A stretch of DNA of 64,000 nucleotides from Desmonostoc vinosum HA7617-LM4 (GTDB lineage Bacteria; Cyanobacteriota; Cyanobacteriia; Cyanobacteriales; Nostocaceae). Where the stretch lies: contig JAHHHC010000003.1 of the NCBI GenBank assembly GCA_019359515.1, positions 1 to 64,000 on the forward strand, written 5' to 3'. The notes under the pieces are model-generated. The model was given only the letters and a program-made list of their open reading frames with translations, was not told where the DNA came from and ran no database searches. A program made the position numbers and the translations under genes. How positions within the stretch are numbered: position 1 is the first letter of the stretch; every line of letters starts with the position of its first letter. Shown here piece by piece: positions 16,478 to 25,349 of the stretch.

Positions 16478-17749
16478 TTACAAGAGGATCTCGCATAATT
16501 TTTTCTGTTGTTCTGCAAATGTTGAAGGATAATTTTTAAGTAATTCCTCGATTCGCTGTTGGTATAGCTCTTTGTTTTCTAACAGTTGCTTCAATTTTAC
16601 CTGCAAATCTTGCTGATTTCTAAAGCATTCACCCAAGTGATATTTTTCTACAAAATTAATCGCTCCTCGGTCGTTGGCTGCTGCTTGTTGGGGAAGAAGT
16701 AAGGGTGTGTGAGCGAGTAAAGCTTCCAATAAAATACCTGCTGATGGACGAGCTAAAATCACATCTACAGCAGACATCCATTCATGGAGATTATCTACAA
16801 AACCGAGCGATCGCACTTGATAATTTTGATTTTTTCCAGCTATTTGCTCAATCTTCAAACGCAGGTTTTCATCGCGTCCGCAAGCTACAATAACAACTAA
16901 AGAATTTAGAGAAAAATCTTGTAGATGTTTTAGGTATTTTGTACAAAAATTACCGCCGAAACTACCACTGATAATCAGAATACAGGAATCTGTTGGAGAG
17001 AATTTAAAGCGATCGCGCAGTTCTTTTCGCTCTCTAATTTCAAAATGTTTTGCTTCACGCAGGGGGCCGATTACCTGGCAACGAGCCTGATTCTGGGGTT
17101 GATAATCTCTATCTATATTTCGATAAATTCGATTTTGCGGATAGCAAATCACAAAATCATAAAGATATTTACCAACAAACCAGATTTGCTCAGATAATTT
17201 GCTAGAACGGGTTAACTCATCAGCCCAATAAGTAAGTTTCCATGGGAAACTCTGTATAGCATTTACAGTTTCTGGAAAATAGCAAATATGGATGGCATTT
17301 GGGGAAACTAAATCTATAAAAACAGCCAAATCTGTAATTACGATATAAAAGGGAATTTGCTTTTCTTTAGCCCAACTGCCCAAGCACTTACCAGCAGTAT
17401 CGGCAGTGCATATTAAAATATCTGGTGCAATCTGGTCTAAAGTCTGATGCATGGCCGCAACTGAACTAACCTCACCTATGGGCAATAAAATCAAGCGCAT
17501 CAGGTAATTAATTAGTATATCTGCCAAATTAATCCAGTTATGGCAAATGAAAAAGTTCCATGCACTAACCCAGGTTTTTGTCAATAGTTCGCTTAATGGG
17601 TCTTGCAATAATTCAGTTATGGTGTATCTGAGAATTTCCCAATCAGTACCCTGTAAAATCTCGTTGGCGAGAATATTAGCCATAACCTCATGACCCATTC
17701 CCGATCGCTCATAGACAATCAAAATCTTAATTTTGGTAGCATCAGACAT
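16478..17749 (-). CDS. second MGDG-synthase-like glycosyltransferase, 423 aa
   Basis: GT-B protein of the same group as the gene at 14003 but clearly divergent. The N-terminal loop reads ILIVYERSGMGHEVMA (GMGH in place of GGGH). The C-terminal donor domain has ILIISGSFGGNF, GFVDNLHEWMSAVDVILARPS and ILLEALLAHTPLLL. The N-terminal half contains hydrophobic helices (FFICHNWINLADILINYLMRLILLPIG), consistent with a membrane-bound lipid acceptor. It is convergent with the RAYT-like gene and separated from it by a MITE. With the other glycosyltransferase it could build a two-sugar head group, but this is inference. Confidence 0.82.
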   Translation of the reverse strand: MSDATKIKILIVYERSGMGHEVMANILANEILQGTDWEILRYTITELLQDPLSELLTKTWVSAWNFFICHNWINLADILINYLMRLILLPIGEVSSVAAMHQTLDQIAPDILICTADTAGKCLGSWAKEKQIPFYIVITDLAVFIDLVSPNAIHICYFPETVNAIQSFPWKLTYWADELTRSSKLSEQIWFVGKYLYDFVICYPQNRIYRNIDRDYQPQNQARCQVIGPLREAKHFEIRERKELRDRFKFSPTDSCILIISGSFGGNFCTKYLKHLQDFSLNSLVVIVACGRDENLRLKIEQIAGKNQNYQVRSLGFVDNLHEWMSAVDVILARPSAGILLEALLAHTPLLLPQQAAANDRGAINFVEKYHLGECFRNQQDLQVKLKQLLENKELYQQRIEELLKNYPSTFAEQQKKLCEILL

Positions 17750-17869
17750 GGAATCTAGTTAGGTGAATAAAAATACACAAGGGGTCAACTCATCATCGCC
17801 CAAAAATTGATCTCATCGCCTCCCGTTCCCGGTAGCAAGAGGCTTATTTTTGTTCAAGCTAAAATTAAG

Positions 17870-18028
17870 ATGCTGATTCAGCAGGTTGAGAGTATTGGCA
17901 GTATGAATGTGGAATCTTTGGGCAAAATTCCTTTAATGCCTCTAATATTACTCTGGTTAGCTTACGCACTTCTGGGGTGGTATCTTGCTGCTCATCAAAT
18001 TATTTGGTTAGTGGGAGCTTTTAGATAA
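17870..18028 (+). CDS. small membrane protein, 52 aa
   Basis: Not recognised. The ATG at 17870 gives MLIQQVESIG; an internal ATG at 17903 (MNVESLGKIP) would give 41 residues. A single strongly hydrophobic segment (LMPLILLWLAYALLGWYLAAHQIIWLVGAF) nearly fills the C-terminal half, and the protein ends shortly after it. The reading frame is open further upstream to 17807, but that part overlaps the TCATCGCCCAAAAATT repeat and is unlikely to be coding. The bases 18029-18193 before the permease show no gene. Confidence 0.5.
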   Translation: MLIQQVESIGSMNVESLGKIPLMPLILLWLAYALLGWYLAAHQIIWLVGAFR

Positions 18029-18193
18029 TAACTTTCTACTTTGCATAAAATCTCACTCATGGAAGACGTTTTATAAAGTTGGATATCCTAAGCTAACTAA
18101 GTTATTGTTTGCTTTGATTATAAATTTTGACCTGCTTACAGCGCCGTAGAAGCATCTACAAAACTCAGCGCTCAAAACTACAGAGGTGCTATT

Positions 18194-19543
18194 GTGAGCA
18201 AACGTGAAAACTACAATTTACTTGATCAGGGGGCAACAACTGAAGCAGCACCCAAATTATCGCTGACATTACCAGATGCTGTGGCTGTGATTGTTGGTAT
18301 TGTTATCGGTGCGGGGATTTTTGAAACCCCTGCTTTGGTAGCGCAGCAAGCCAATAATGATGTAAGTGTATTGCTTTTTTGGGTAGTTGGTGGCGTGGTG
18401 TCCCTCATAGGGGCATTGTGCTACGCAGAGTTAGCAACAGCTTATCCCCATGTCGGGGGTGTCTATTACTACCTTAAGCGTGCATTCGGGCGAGAAATCG
18501 CCTTTTTATTTGCCTGGGCGCGGATGTCAGTGATTCAAACTGGTTCAATCGCTCTATTGGCTTTTGTTTTTGGTGACTATGCTTCTCAAATATGGAGATT
18601 GGGCACGTTTTCATCTTCGGTTTATGCCGCAATAGCGATCGCTCTTTTATCTGCTCTGAATATTGTAGGTTTGCAACAGGGTAAGTGGACACAAAACTTG
18701 CTAACTGCGGCCAAAGTTTTGGGTTTGTTATTAGTAATAATCATTGGACTTACCGCTATTCCTAATTCTGTCGCACCTGCACCTGTAGAACCTTCATCCC
18801 CAGGAACTTGGGGATTAGCAATGGTATTTGTGCTACTGTCCTACGGGGGTTGGAATGAAGCAGCTTATATTTCAGCAGAAATCCAAAATAGCCAACGTAA
18901 TATCTTGCGAGCTTTAGTTTGGAGTATTGGGATCATCACTACCATTTACCTGCTGATTAATCTCGCTTACCTGCGCGGACTGGGATTAACAAACATGGCC
19001 AATTCCGAAGCCGTAGCCGCCGATTTAATGCGCTTACTTTGGGGCGCATCAGGAGCTTTCTTCATCAGCCTGCTGATTGCAATTTCTACTTTGGGGGCAC
19101 TCAACGCCACAATTTTTACTGGCGCGCGTCCGATTTTCGCCATGGGGCAGGATTTTTCTCTATTTGGCTTTACAGGACGCTGGCAACAAAAGCCCAGTAC
19201 TCCCACCCATGCCTTAATCTTACAAGCGGCGATCGCCTTAGCACTAGTTTGTTTAGGCACGATTACACGCAAAGGCTTTGAAACGATGGTGGATTACACT
19301 GCCCCCGTTTTTTGGTTTTTCTTCTTACTTTCAGGAATCTCACTATTCGTATTGAGAAACCGAGAATCCCACATCCCTCGCCCTTTTAGCGTGCCGCTAT
19401 ATCCTTTTACACCCTTGCTTTTTTGTGCCGTCTGTGCATACTTACTCTACTCAAGCTTAGTTTACACAGGTATAGGCGCAGCCATAGGTGTTGTAGTCGT
19501 AGCGACAGGCATTCCGTTATTGCTTTGGAACCGTTCTCGTTGA
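18194..19543 (+). CDS. APC-family amino acid permease, 449 aa
   Basis: Cytoplasmic-membrane transporter of the amino acid/polyamine/organocation superfamily. The first membrane helix carries the signature [19 protein letters not shown]. About twelve hydrophobic helices follow, with [21 protein letters not shown] in the loop after helix 2-3, typical of the family. The start is GTG at 18194 (an in-frame ATG is lacking nearby). Substrate cannot be told. It is followed by a STRR region and then by a lipoprotein gene in the same direction. Confidence 0.87.
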   Translation: MSKRENYNLLDQGATTEAAPKLSLTLPDAVAVIVGIVIGAGIFETPALVAQQANNDVSVLLFWVVGGVVSLIGALCYAELATAYPHVGGVYYYLKRAFGREIAFLFAWARMSVIQTGSIALLAFVFGDYASQIWRLGTFSSSVYAAIAIALLSALNIVGLQQGKWTQNLLTAAKVLGLLLVIIIGLTAIPNSVAPAPVEPSSPGTWGLAMVFVLLSYGGWNEAAYISAEIQNSQRNILRALVWSIGIITTIYLLINLAYLRGLGLTNMANSEAVAADLMRLLWGASGAFFISLLIAISTLGALNATIFTGARPIFAMGQDFSLFGFTGRWQQKPSTPTHALILQAAIALALVCLGTITRKGFETMVDYTAPVFWFFFLLSGISLFVLRNRESHIPRPFSVPLYPFTPLLFCAVCAYLLYSSLVYTGIGAAIGVVVVATGIPLLLWNRSR

Positions 19544-19544
19544 G

Positions 19545-19718
19545 GAGGATGAGGGGGATGAGGGGGATGAGGGAGAAATTTTCTCCGTGTCTCCGCGTCC
19601 TCTTCCCCAGTCCCCAATCCCCAATCCCCAGCCCCAGTCCCCAATCCCCAATCCCCAGTCCCCAGTCCCCAGTCCCCAGTCCCCAGTCCCCAATCCCCAA
19701 TCCCCAGTCCCCAGTCCC
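19545..19718. repeat. mixed tandem repeats: GAGGGGGAT units then (CCCCAGT/CCCCAAT)n
   Basis: Just after the permease stop come about four 9-bp GAGGGGGAT-like units. A TCTCCGTGTCTCCGCGTCC stretch follows, then about 16 heptamers CCCCAGT or CCCCAAT. This is the STRR type of 8144-8406 on the opposite strand. It fills the whole gap before the next gene. Confidence 0.9.
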
Positions 19719-19745
19719 AATGACAAATAACAAAGGAGAAAATAC

Positions 19746-20396
19746 ATGAATTTGAAGAAGATTCTATTTGTACTAGTTACCGGAGTTAGTATTACTAGCT
19801 TGGGAGTTGCTGGATGTACAACAACGCAACAAAGTACTCCAGAAGCAGAAGTGCAAGCACCTACTTTAACGAATCAAACTGAAACAGCATCTCCCACTAC
19901 TCAACCTCAAGAACGTCCTGGGGATGTTCCTTATGTGCCAACACCACAAGCGGTAGTGGATGCAATGTTGGAAGTAGCAAAGGTAGGCAAGAATGATCTA
20001 CTTTATGACCTCGGTAGTGGTGATGGACGAATCGTAATTACAGCCGCACAAAAGTATGGTACTAAGGGAATTGGTATCGATATTGATCCAGAACGCATTA
20101 AAGAAGCTAAAGAAAACGCCAAGAAAGCAGGAATCAGCAGCGATCGCGCCCAGTTTGTTCAGCAAGACCTATTTAAAACTGACTTCAGTAAAGCAACAGT
20201 AGTTACACTTTATCTACTACCCGAAGTCAACCTCAAACTCCGTCCCAAGATCCTCAAAGAACTCAAACCCGGTACTAGAATCGTCTCTCACGCTTTCGAT
20301 ATGGGTGATTGGAAGCCAGAAAAAACACTTAATGTCGAAGGAAAAACTATTTACTACTGGGTAGTTCCTGAGAAATTACCCGCGAATTTGCAGTAG
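19746..20396 (+). CDS. lipoprotein with class I SAM-methyltransferase domain, 216 aa
   Basis: The N-terminus is a lipoprotein signal ([21 protein letters not shown], with lipobox GVAGC), followed by a Thr/Pro/Gln-rich linker to about residue 55. The rest is a Rossmann methyltransferase: motif [18 protein letters not shown], the acidic residue of motif II in GIDIDPERI, and a motif IV-like [11 protein letters not shown]. The family resembles SAM methyltransferases seen free in the cytoplasm. Placing one behind a lipobox is odd, because S-adenosylmethionine is not expected outside the cytoplasm. An RBS (AAAGGAGA) precedes the ATG. Substrate unknown. Confidence 0.82.
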   Translation: MNLKKILFVLVTGVSITSLGVAGCTTTQQSTPEAEVQAPTLTNQTETASPTTQPQERPGDVPYVPTPQAVVDAMLEVAKVGKNDLLYDLGSGDGRIVITAAQKYGTKGIGIDIDPERIKEAKENAKKAGISSDRAQFVQQDLFKTDFSKATVVTLYLLPEVNLKLRPKILKELKPGTRIVSHAFDMGDWKPEKTLNVEGKTIYYWVVPEKLPANLQ

Positions 20397-20514
20397 GGAT
20401 TGGGGATTGGGGACTGGGGACTGGGGATTGGGGATTGGGGAAGAGGACGCGGGGACACGGAGAAAATTTCTCCCTCATCCCCCTCATCCCCCTCATCCCC
20501 CTCATCTTCCCCTA
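20397..20514. repeat. tandem repeats (GGGGATT/GGGGACT) and CTCATCCCC units
   Basis: Right after the lipoprotein stop there are about six GGGGATT or GGGGACT heptamers. A GAGGACGCGGGGACACGGAG stretch follows, then four 9-bp CTCATCCCC units. It has the same composition as 19545-19718 in mirror order, so this gene is bracketed by inverted STRR blocks. Confidence 0.85.
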
Positions 20515-20562
20515 CTCGCCAAACCAAATACAAATAACAGCAACACCAGCTTAGTAAACGAT

Positions 20563-21372
20563 ATGATAGGACTAGAGGGGAAAAACGCTTTAATTACGGG
20601 TGCGACGTCAGGTATCGGTCAAGCGATCGCCATTAGACTTGCTCAACAAGGGTGCAACATCGCTATCAATTACCGTAAAGATCCACAAAAAGGAGTGGAT
20701 GCGGAAGAGATGGCAATCCAAAAAGCTTGTGGAGATATCAACAATTGTGGTGTAAAGTCGCTATTGGTTCAAGCAGATGTCTCCCAGGAATCAGACATTG
20801 TTGAGATGATTAACACCGTGGTTGAGGAATTTGGCAGTGTAGATATTTTAATCAACAATGCTGGTATACAGACCGAATGCCCGTCCCACGAAATGACTAC
20901 AGCAGATTTTGACCGGGTGATTACAGTCAACCTCCGGGGCGCTTATCTCTGCGCTAGGGAAACTATTAAACACCTCCTATCTCAAAACCGTCCTGGGGTG
21001 ATTATTAATGTTTCTAGCGTCCATGAAATTATTCCTCGACCGATGTATGTTAGCTATTCAATTAGTAAAGGTGGTATGGAAAATTTGACCAAAACCTTGG
21101 CTTTGGAATATGCTAACCGAGGTATTCGTGTGAACGCTATTGGCCCTGGAGCGACGATTACACCCATAAATCAAGATTGGATAAATGACCCAGAAAAAAA
21201 GGCGATCGTGGAAAGTCACATTCCTATGGGGCGTGCTGGTACTGCGGATGAAATGGCAGCAGCAGTAGCCTTTTTAGCCTCTGATGAAGCCGCCTACATT
21301 ACTGGACAAACACTTTTTATAGACGGTGGTTTAACTCTGTATGCTGATTTCCGTGATAATTGGTCAGCCTAA
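20563..21372 (+). CDS. SDR-family oxidoreductase, glucose-1-dehydrogenase-like, 269 aa
   Basis: Classical short-chain dehydrogenase. TGATSGIGQAIAIRL is the cofactor loop, NNAGIQ the structural motif, and Ser with YSISK (Tyr, Lys) the catalytic set at about 155-175. C-terminal FLASDEAAYITGQTLFIDGG is typical of FabG/glucose dehydrogenase types. I start at the ATG at 20563 (MIGLEGKNALITG); the frame is open to 20407, but that part is repeat DNA. The gene is 56 bp before an invertase gene, so a role in sugar metabolism is plausible. The exact substrate is unknown. Confidence 0.83.
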   Translation: MIGLEGKNALITGATSGIGQAIAIRLAQQGCNIAINYRKDPQKGVDAEEMAIQKACGDINNCGVKSLLVQADVSQESDIVEMINTVVEEFGSVDILINNAGIQTECPSHEMTTADFDRVITVNLRGAYLCARETIKHLLSQNRPGVIINVSSVHEIIPRPMYVSYSISKGGMENLTKTLALEYANRGIRVNAIGPGATITPINQDWINDPEKKAIVESHIPMGRAGTADEMAAAVAFLASDEAAYITGQTLFIDGGLTLYADFRDNWSA

Positions 21373-21428
21373 GAGTTGAATTAGTGTGCTTTCCGCGATT
21401 GAGCTGAGAATAGTAAAATTAAACACCT

Positions 21429-22832
21429 ATGACTCGCTCCATCAATCAGAAAAGTCAACTAGATAAAGAAGCCTGGCAACTCCTAGATAACTCTATAATT
21501 TATTACCAAGGGAAACCCGTTGGTACTGTAGCTGCTCACGATCCAGATTCAGATGCACTGAACTACGATCAATGTTTCTTACGTGATTTTGTTCCTTCTG
21601 CCTTAGTGTTTTTGATGTCTGGAAAAACAGAAATTGTTCGCAATTTCTTAGTAGAAACACTGAGATTGCAAAGCCATGAAAAGCAGATGGACTGTTTTCG
21701 ACCTGGTTCGGGGTTAATGCCTGCGAGTTTCAAAGTAGAATTGTTTGGCAGTGAGGAATTATTAGTTGCTGATTTTGGAGAACAAGCGATCGCTCGTGTT
21801 CCACCTGTAGATTCTTGTTTATGGTGGATTCTGCTTTTGAGGGCTTATGAAAAGGCTACGGGTGATTTGGAACTGGCGCGTCAACCCAATTTTCAAGCAG
21901 GAATCAAACTGATTTTGGATCTTTGTTTGGCGCATCGATTTGCCATGTATCCCACAATGTTAGTTCCCGATGGCGCGTTTATGATTGACCGTCGGATGGG
22001 AGTCTATGAACATCCTTTAGAAATTCAGGTTTTATTGTACGCAGCTTTGAGGGCTGCTGGTGAATTACTGTTGCCCGATGGTGATGGCGATCGCTACCTG
22101 CATAATTTAACTGGGCGATTGGGTGCTTTAAAATATCATATCCGCAACTATTACTGGCTAGATCTGAAGCGATTAGGAGAAATTTATCGGTATAAAGGCG
22201 ACGAATTTGGTAAAGAAATCGCCAATAAATTTAATATTCAATCACAATCAATACCCGGTTGGTTAGCTGAATGGTTGCCTGAAACTGGAGGATACTTAGC
22301 AGGAAATCTCGGCCCTGGACGGATGGATTTTCGCTTTTTTGCTTTAGGAAATCTCATGGCAGTTTTGGCTTCTTTGTCCAGTGAATTAGAATCGCAACGC
22401 ATTATAAATTTATTTGCAAAGCGTTGGGAAGACCTGATTGGTTATATGCCTGTCAAAATCTGCTTTCCAGCCTTGCAAGGTTTAGAATGGCAGATTGTTA
22501 CAGGATGCGACCCGAAAAATATTCCTTGGTCTTATCACAATGGTGGTAACTGGCCAGTTTTACTTTGGATATTTACCGCAGCAGCATTGAAAACAGGTCG
22601 TGTAGAACTTGCCCAAGAAGCGATCGCCGTTGCCGAAAGCCGCTTACATCACGACCGCTTTCCTGAATATTATGATGGCAATAATGGCCGTTTGATTGGT
22701 AAAGAAGCCAGAGTTTATCAAACTTGGACTATTGCCGGATTAATAGCAGCAAAAGAATTATTAGCAAATCCAGATTACTTAAATTTAATCACTTTTGCTG
22801 AAAGTTTTGAAGATATGCAGTGTATTTTGTAG
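21429..22832 (+). CDS. neutral/alkaline invertase (GH100), 467 aa
   Basis: Cytoplasmic invertase that hydrolyses sucrose to glucose and fructose. Family blocks are clear: [60 protein letters not shown], and [16 protein letters not shown]. The Asp in FLRDF and a Glu in the C-terminal half are the usual catalytic pair. The length matches Anabaena InvA/InvB; I cannot say which paralogue it is. It shares direction and spacing with the SDR upstream. In filamentous strains this enzyme handles sucrose imported into heterocysts. Confidence 0.92.
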   Translation: MTRSINQKSQLDKEAWQLLDNSIIYYQGKPVGTVAAHDPDSDALNYDQCFLRDFVPSALVFLMSGKTEIVRNFLVETLRLQSHEKQMDCFRPGSGLMPASFKVELFGSEELLVADFGEQAIARVPPVDSCLWWILLLRAYEKATGDLELARQPNFQAGIKLILDLCLAHRFAMYPTMLVPDGAFMIDRRMGVYEHPLEIQVLLYAALRAAGELLLPDGDGDRYLHNLTGRLGALKYHIRNYYWLDLKRLGEIYRYKGDEFGKEIANKFNIQSQSIPGWLAEWLPETGGYLAGNLGPGRMDFRFFALGNLMAVLASLSSELESQRIINLFAKRWEDLIGYMPVKICFPALQGLEWQIVTGCDPKNIPWSYHNGGNWPVLLWIFTAAALKTGRVELAQEAIAVAESRLHHDRFPEYYDGNNGRLIGKEARVYQTWTIAGLIAAKELLANPDYLNLITFAESFEDMQCIL

Positions 22833-23112
22833 GGAATGGGGATTGGGGATTGGGGACTGGGGACTGGGGATTGGGGAATGGGGATTGGGGAATGGGGATT
22901 GGGGAATGGGGATTGGCGATTGGGGACTGGCGATTGGGGACTGGCGATTGGGGACTGGCGATTGGGGACTGGCGATTGGGGACTGGGTAATTGGAAGTGC
23001 TGAGTGAGGAATGAGGAGTGAGAAGTGAGTGTTAGTGATTTCTTCCCCTGCCTCCCCTGCTCCCTCATCCCCCTCATCCCCCCACTCCCCACTCCCCACT
23101 CCCCACTCCCCG
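22833..23112. repeat. 7- and 14-bp tandem arrays downstream of invertase
   Basis: About 20 heptamers (GGGGATT, GGGGACT, GGGGAAT) run to about 22985. They include five copies of a 14-mer GGGGACTGGCGATT. After a short AATGAGGAGTGAG stretch come CTCATCCCC and CCCCACT units to 23112. The array starts at the invertase stop codon. No gene is seen between here and 23226. Confidence 0.9.
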
Positions 23113-23225
23113 GTTGATTAACTTTTTTGCTTGATTGATTTGTCCTGGTATCACATATTCAATTGCGAAATTGATGGTACTTTTATGTTTGCACAAACTT
23201 CCATATCCCAATTGCGATACAACCT

Positions 23226-23864
23226 ATGACACTCAATTTATATTTACTGCGACATGGAGAAACTACTTTTAGTCAAAGTGGTAATTTCTGCGGTGAAACT
23301 GATGCGGAGTTGACCTCTGAAGGGATGCAAATGGCGCGGAGTTTTGCCGATGTTTATCAAAAATTGAAGTGGGAAGCTGTTTATGTTAGCCCAATGAAGC
23401 GCACAATTGCAACTGCTAAGCCATTTTGTGACGCTATCGGTATGGATATGCAGTTGCGTGACGGACTTAGAGAAGGTAGTTACGGTAAATGGGAAACTAA
23501 GAGTAAATCGTTTGTCCAAGAGAATTACGCAGAAAACTATGTAAAATGGTTGACAGAACCCGCTTGGAATGCACCACTAAGCGGAGAAACTGCGGTAGAT
23601 ATTGCTAACCGTTCTATGCCTGTAATTGCTGAAATTCAGGAAAAACATCCCCAAGGTAATGTTTTAGTAGTTTCCCATAAAGCCACGATTCGGATTATAC
23701 TTTGCTCTTTACTGGGAATTGATTTGGGACGCTATCGCTATCGGGTGAATATTTTGGTCGCGTCGGTAAGTATGGTTAAATTTGACGTTAATGGCCCTTT
23801 GTTAGAAATATTAGGCGATCGCCATCATATACCCGATCATATTCGCTCTCGTCCGGGAACATAA
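23226..23864 (+). CDS. histidine phosphatase (phosphoglycerate-mutase-like), 212 aa
   Basis: The phosphohistidine loop LYLLRHGETTFS is at residue 7 (RHG), the second Arg in YVSPMKRTIATAKPF, the acid in LREGSYGKWE, and the second His in VLVVSHKATIRIIL. This is the complete catalytic set of the histidine phosphatase superfamily. It could act on a sugar phosphate or another small phosphate; the length of 212 fits a broad-specificity phosphatase, not a true glycolytic mutase. Monocistronic, with repeat DNA on both sides. Confidence 0.87.
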   Translation: MTLNLYLLRHGETTFSQSGNFCGETDAELTSEGMQMARSFADVYQKLKWEAVYVSPMKRTIATAKPFCDAIGMDMQLRDGLREGSYGKWETKSKSFVQENYAENYVKWLTEPAWNAPLSGETAVDIANRSMPVIAEIQEKHPQGNVLVVSHKATIRIILCSLLGIDLGRYRYRVNILVASVSMVKFDVNGPLLEILGDRHHIPDHIRSRPGT

Positions 23865-23909
23865 TAGTTCCTACTAGTAGTTTGTCAATTACGAATTACG
23901 AATTACGAA

Positions 23910-24523
23910 TTATTTCCACACCCAACGCAAATTCAGCACAAAACCCAATAACACCTCTTCCCCAGACAACTCTACCGGATTTTCTAAAACTTCCACAGCC
24001 GAACCCTGTCGATAAATTTCCACTCGTCGCAACTGTGGATCGATTAACCAGCCCAGCAAAGCGCCATTGTCAATATATTCTCTCATCTTCGCTTGCAGAG
24101 ACTCAATTCGATCTGAGCTAGAACGTAACTCCACGACAAAATCAGGACAGATATAAGCAAAGGTTCCTTTTTGTTCTGGAGTCAGCGCCTGCCAACGTTC
24201 TTGGCTAATCCAAGAAACATCGGGGGAGCGAGTTGCACCATTGGGTAAAATGAAGCCTGTCGAGGAGTCAAAAGCTTCACCCGGTTCACCCGAATTACGC
24301 TACCACAAATATAACTCTCCAGAGATACTCCAATTGCGTTTTCCAGTTTCCCAACCCGTTGGTGGATTCACAGCTAACTCTCCTTGTGCTGTTCTTTCTA
24401 GTCTTAAGTCTGGGTTGGCTACTGCTAAGGCTGCAAATTGTTCCTGGGTAACATGCAACACAATTGTTTTAGGCAACTCAATCGATAAGTTTCGGTTTCT
24501 GGGCTAGCGGATGTCTGTACCAT
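23910..24523 (-). pseudogene. Uma2-family gene with frameshift and nonsense mutation
   Basis: A close paralogue of the intact gene at 29718-30335. Reading from the ATG at 24523 (MVQTS), one T is missing where the intact copy has GAAACTTTATTG, so the frame shifts at about residue 13. Later the second Trp of the LWWRNSG block is TAG in place of TGG. Downstream of that the frame is intact to the end (ELSGEEVLLGFVLNLRWVW). The catalytic-region residues PDFVVELRSS are still encoded. The stop lies inside an ATTACGA heptamer repeat (23887-23912). Two separate lesions mark it as dead. Confidence 0.85.
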
Positions 24524-24591
24524 TTTGACCTTTGACCTAAATATCATGCTCGCTTGAAGACTTAAGCTTGGAAAATGATAAAAGCGATCGC

Positions 24592-25167
24592 TTAATTTAG
24601 AATCTGTGCTAAATCCAGCACAAACCCAGGTAGTACATCTTCTCCCGACAAACTAGTGGGAGATTGTAAAACCTCAACATCTTGCCCTGGACGGTAAATT
24701 TCTACTTGCTGGTTTTGGGGGTCAATCAGCCAACCTAGATGTACACCATTATCAATATACTCTTGCATTTTTTGTTGCACAGTCTGCAAGCTATCGTTAG
24801 CAGACCGTAATTCTACGGCAAAATCAGGAGCTATCGGTAAAAATTTTGCCGGGTCTGGGTTGAGGGCTGCTAATCTTTTGCGACTCACCCAAGATGCGTC
24901 AGGCGAACGGTTCGCCCCATTGGGAAGTTTGTAACCCGTTGAAGAATCAAAAGCTAGCCCTGTACCATCAGCATCAGTCCAATTACCTAAACGCTGTGTC
25001 AATTTACTATTGCGATTTCCACTTTCCCATCCAGTTGGAGGCATAATAATTAGTTCTCCCTCAGCCGTGCGCTCAAGGCGCAGATCGCGATTATTAAGGC
25101 AGAGTTGCAAAAACTGGTCATCTGTTAGCTCAATCGCAGGACTTAAGTTGAGAATTAGGGCAGTCAT
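24592..25167 (-). CDS. Uma2-family (DUF820) restriction-endonuclease-like protein, 191 aa
   Basis: Small PD-(D/E)XK-fold protein of the Uma2 family, which is very numerous in cyanobacteria and has no settled function. Family blocks are RLERTAEGELIIMPPTGWESG, the Asp in RSPDASWVS, and the catalytic-type PDFAVELRSANDSL followed by KMQEYIDNGVHLGWLIDP. It is a different subtype from the two neighbours at 23910 and 29718 and has no visible lesion. It lies 68 bp upstream of the pseudogene's start in the reading direction and may once have been tandem with it. Confidence 0.87.
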   Translation of the reverse strand: MTALILNLSPAIELTDDQFLQLCLNNRDLRLERTAEGELIIMPPTGWESGNRNSKLTQRLGNWTDADGTGLAFDSSTGYKLPNGANRSPDASWVSRKRLAALNPDPAKFLPIAPDFAVELRSANDSLQTVQQKMQEYIDNGVHLGWLIDPQNQQVEIYRPGQDVEVLQSPTSLSGEDVLPGFVLDLAQILN

Positions 25168-25349
25168 AATCGCTTCTCAAGCTTGGTAACTGTAGTTTAG
25201 CATTTGCTGTTGTAGTTTCTTTACGATAGATGCGATCGCCCTGATCTCACCTCCACATTGCCATCTCAGGAATTAAGAAAAAATGATTGTATAAAAATGC
25301 GGAGATATTTTCCTGTATAGTCAAGTAATTACCTATTAAAAATTCAAAT

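Noticed and set aside
19923-20562. N-terminal extension of the SDR gene (open from 20407)
   Set aside because: The extension is repeat-encoded ([12 protein letters not shown]); the SDR fold begins at MIGLEGKNALITG, so the ATG at 20563 is used.
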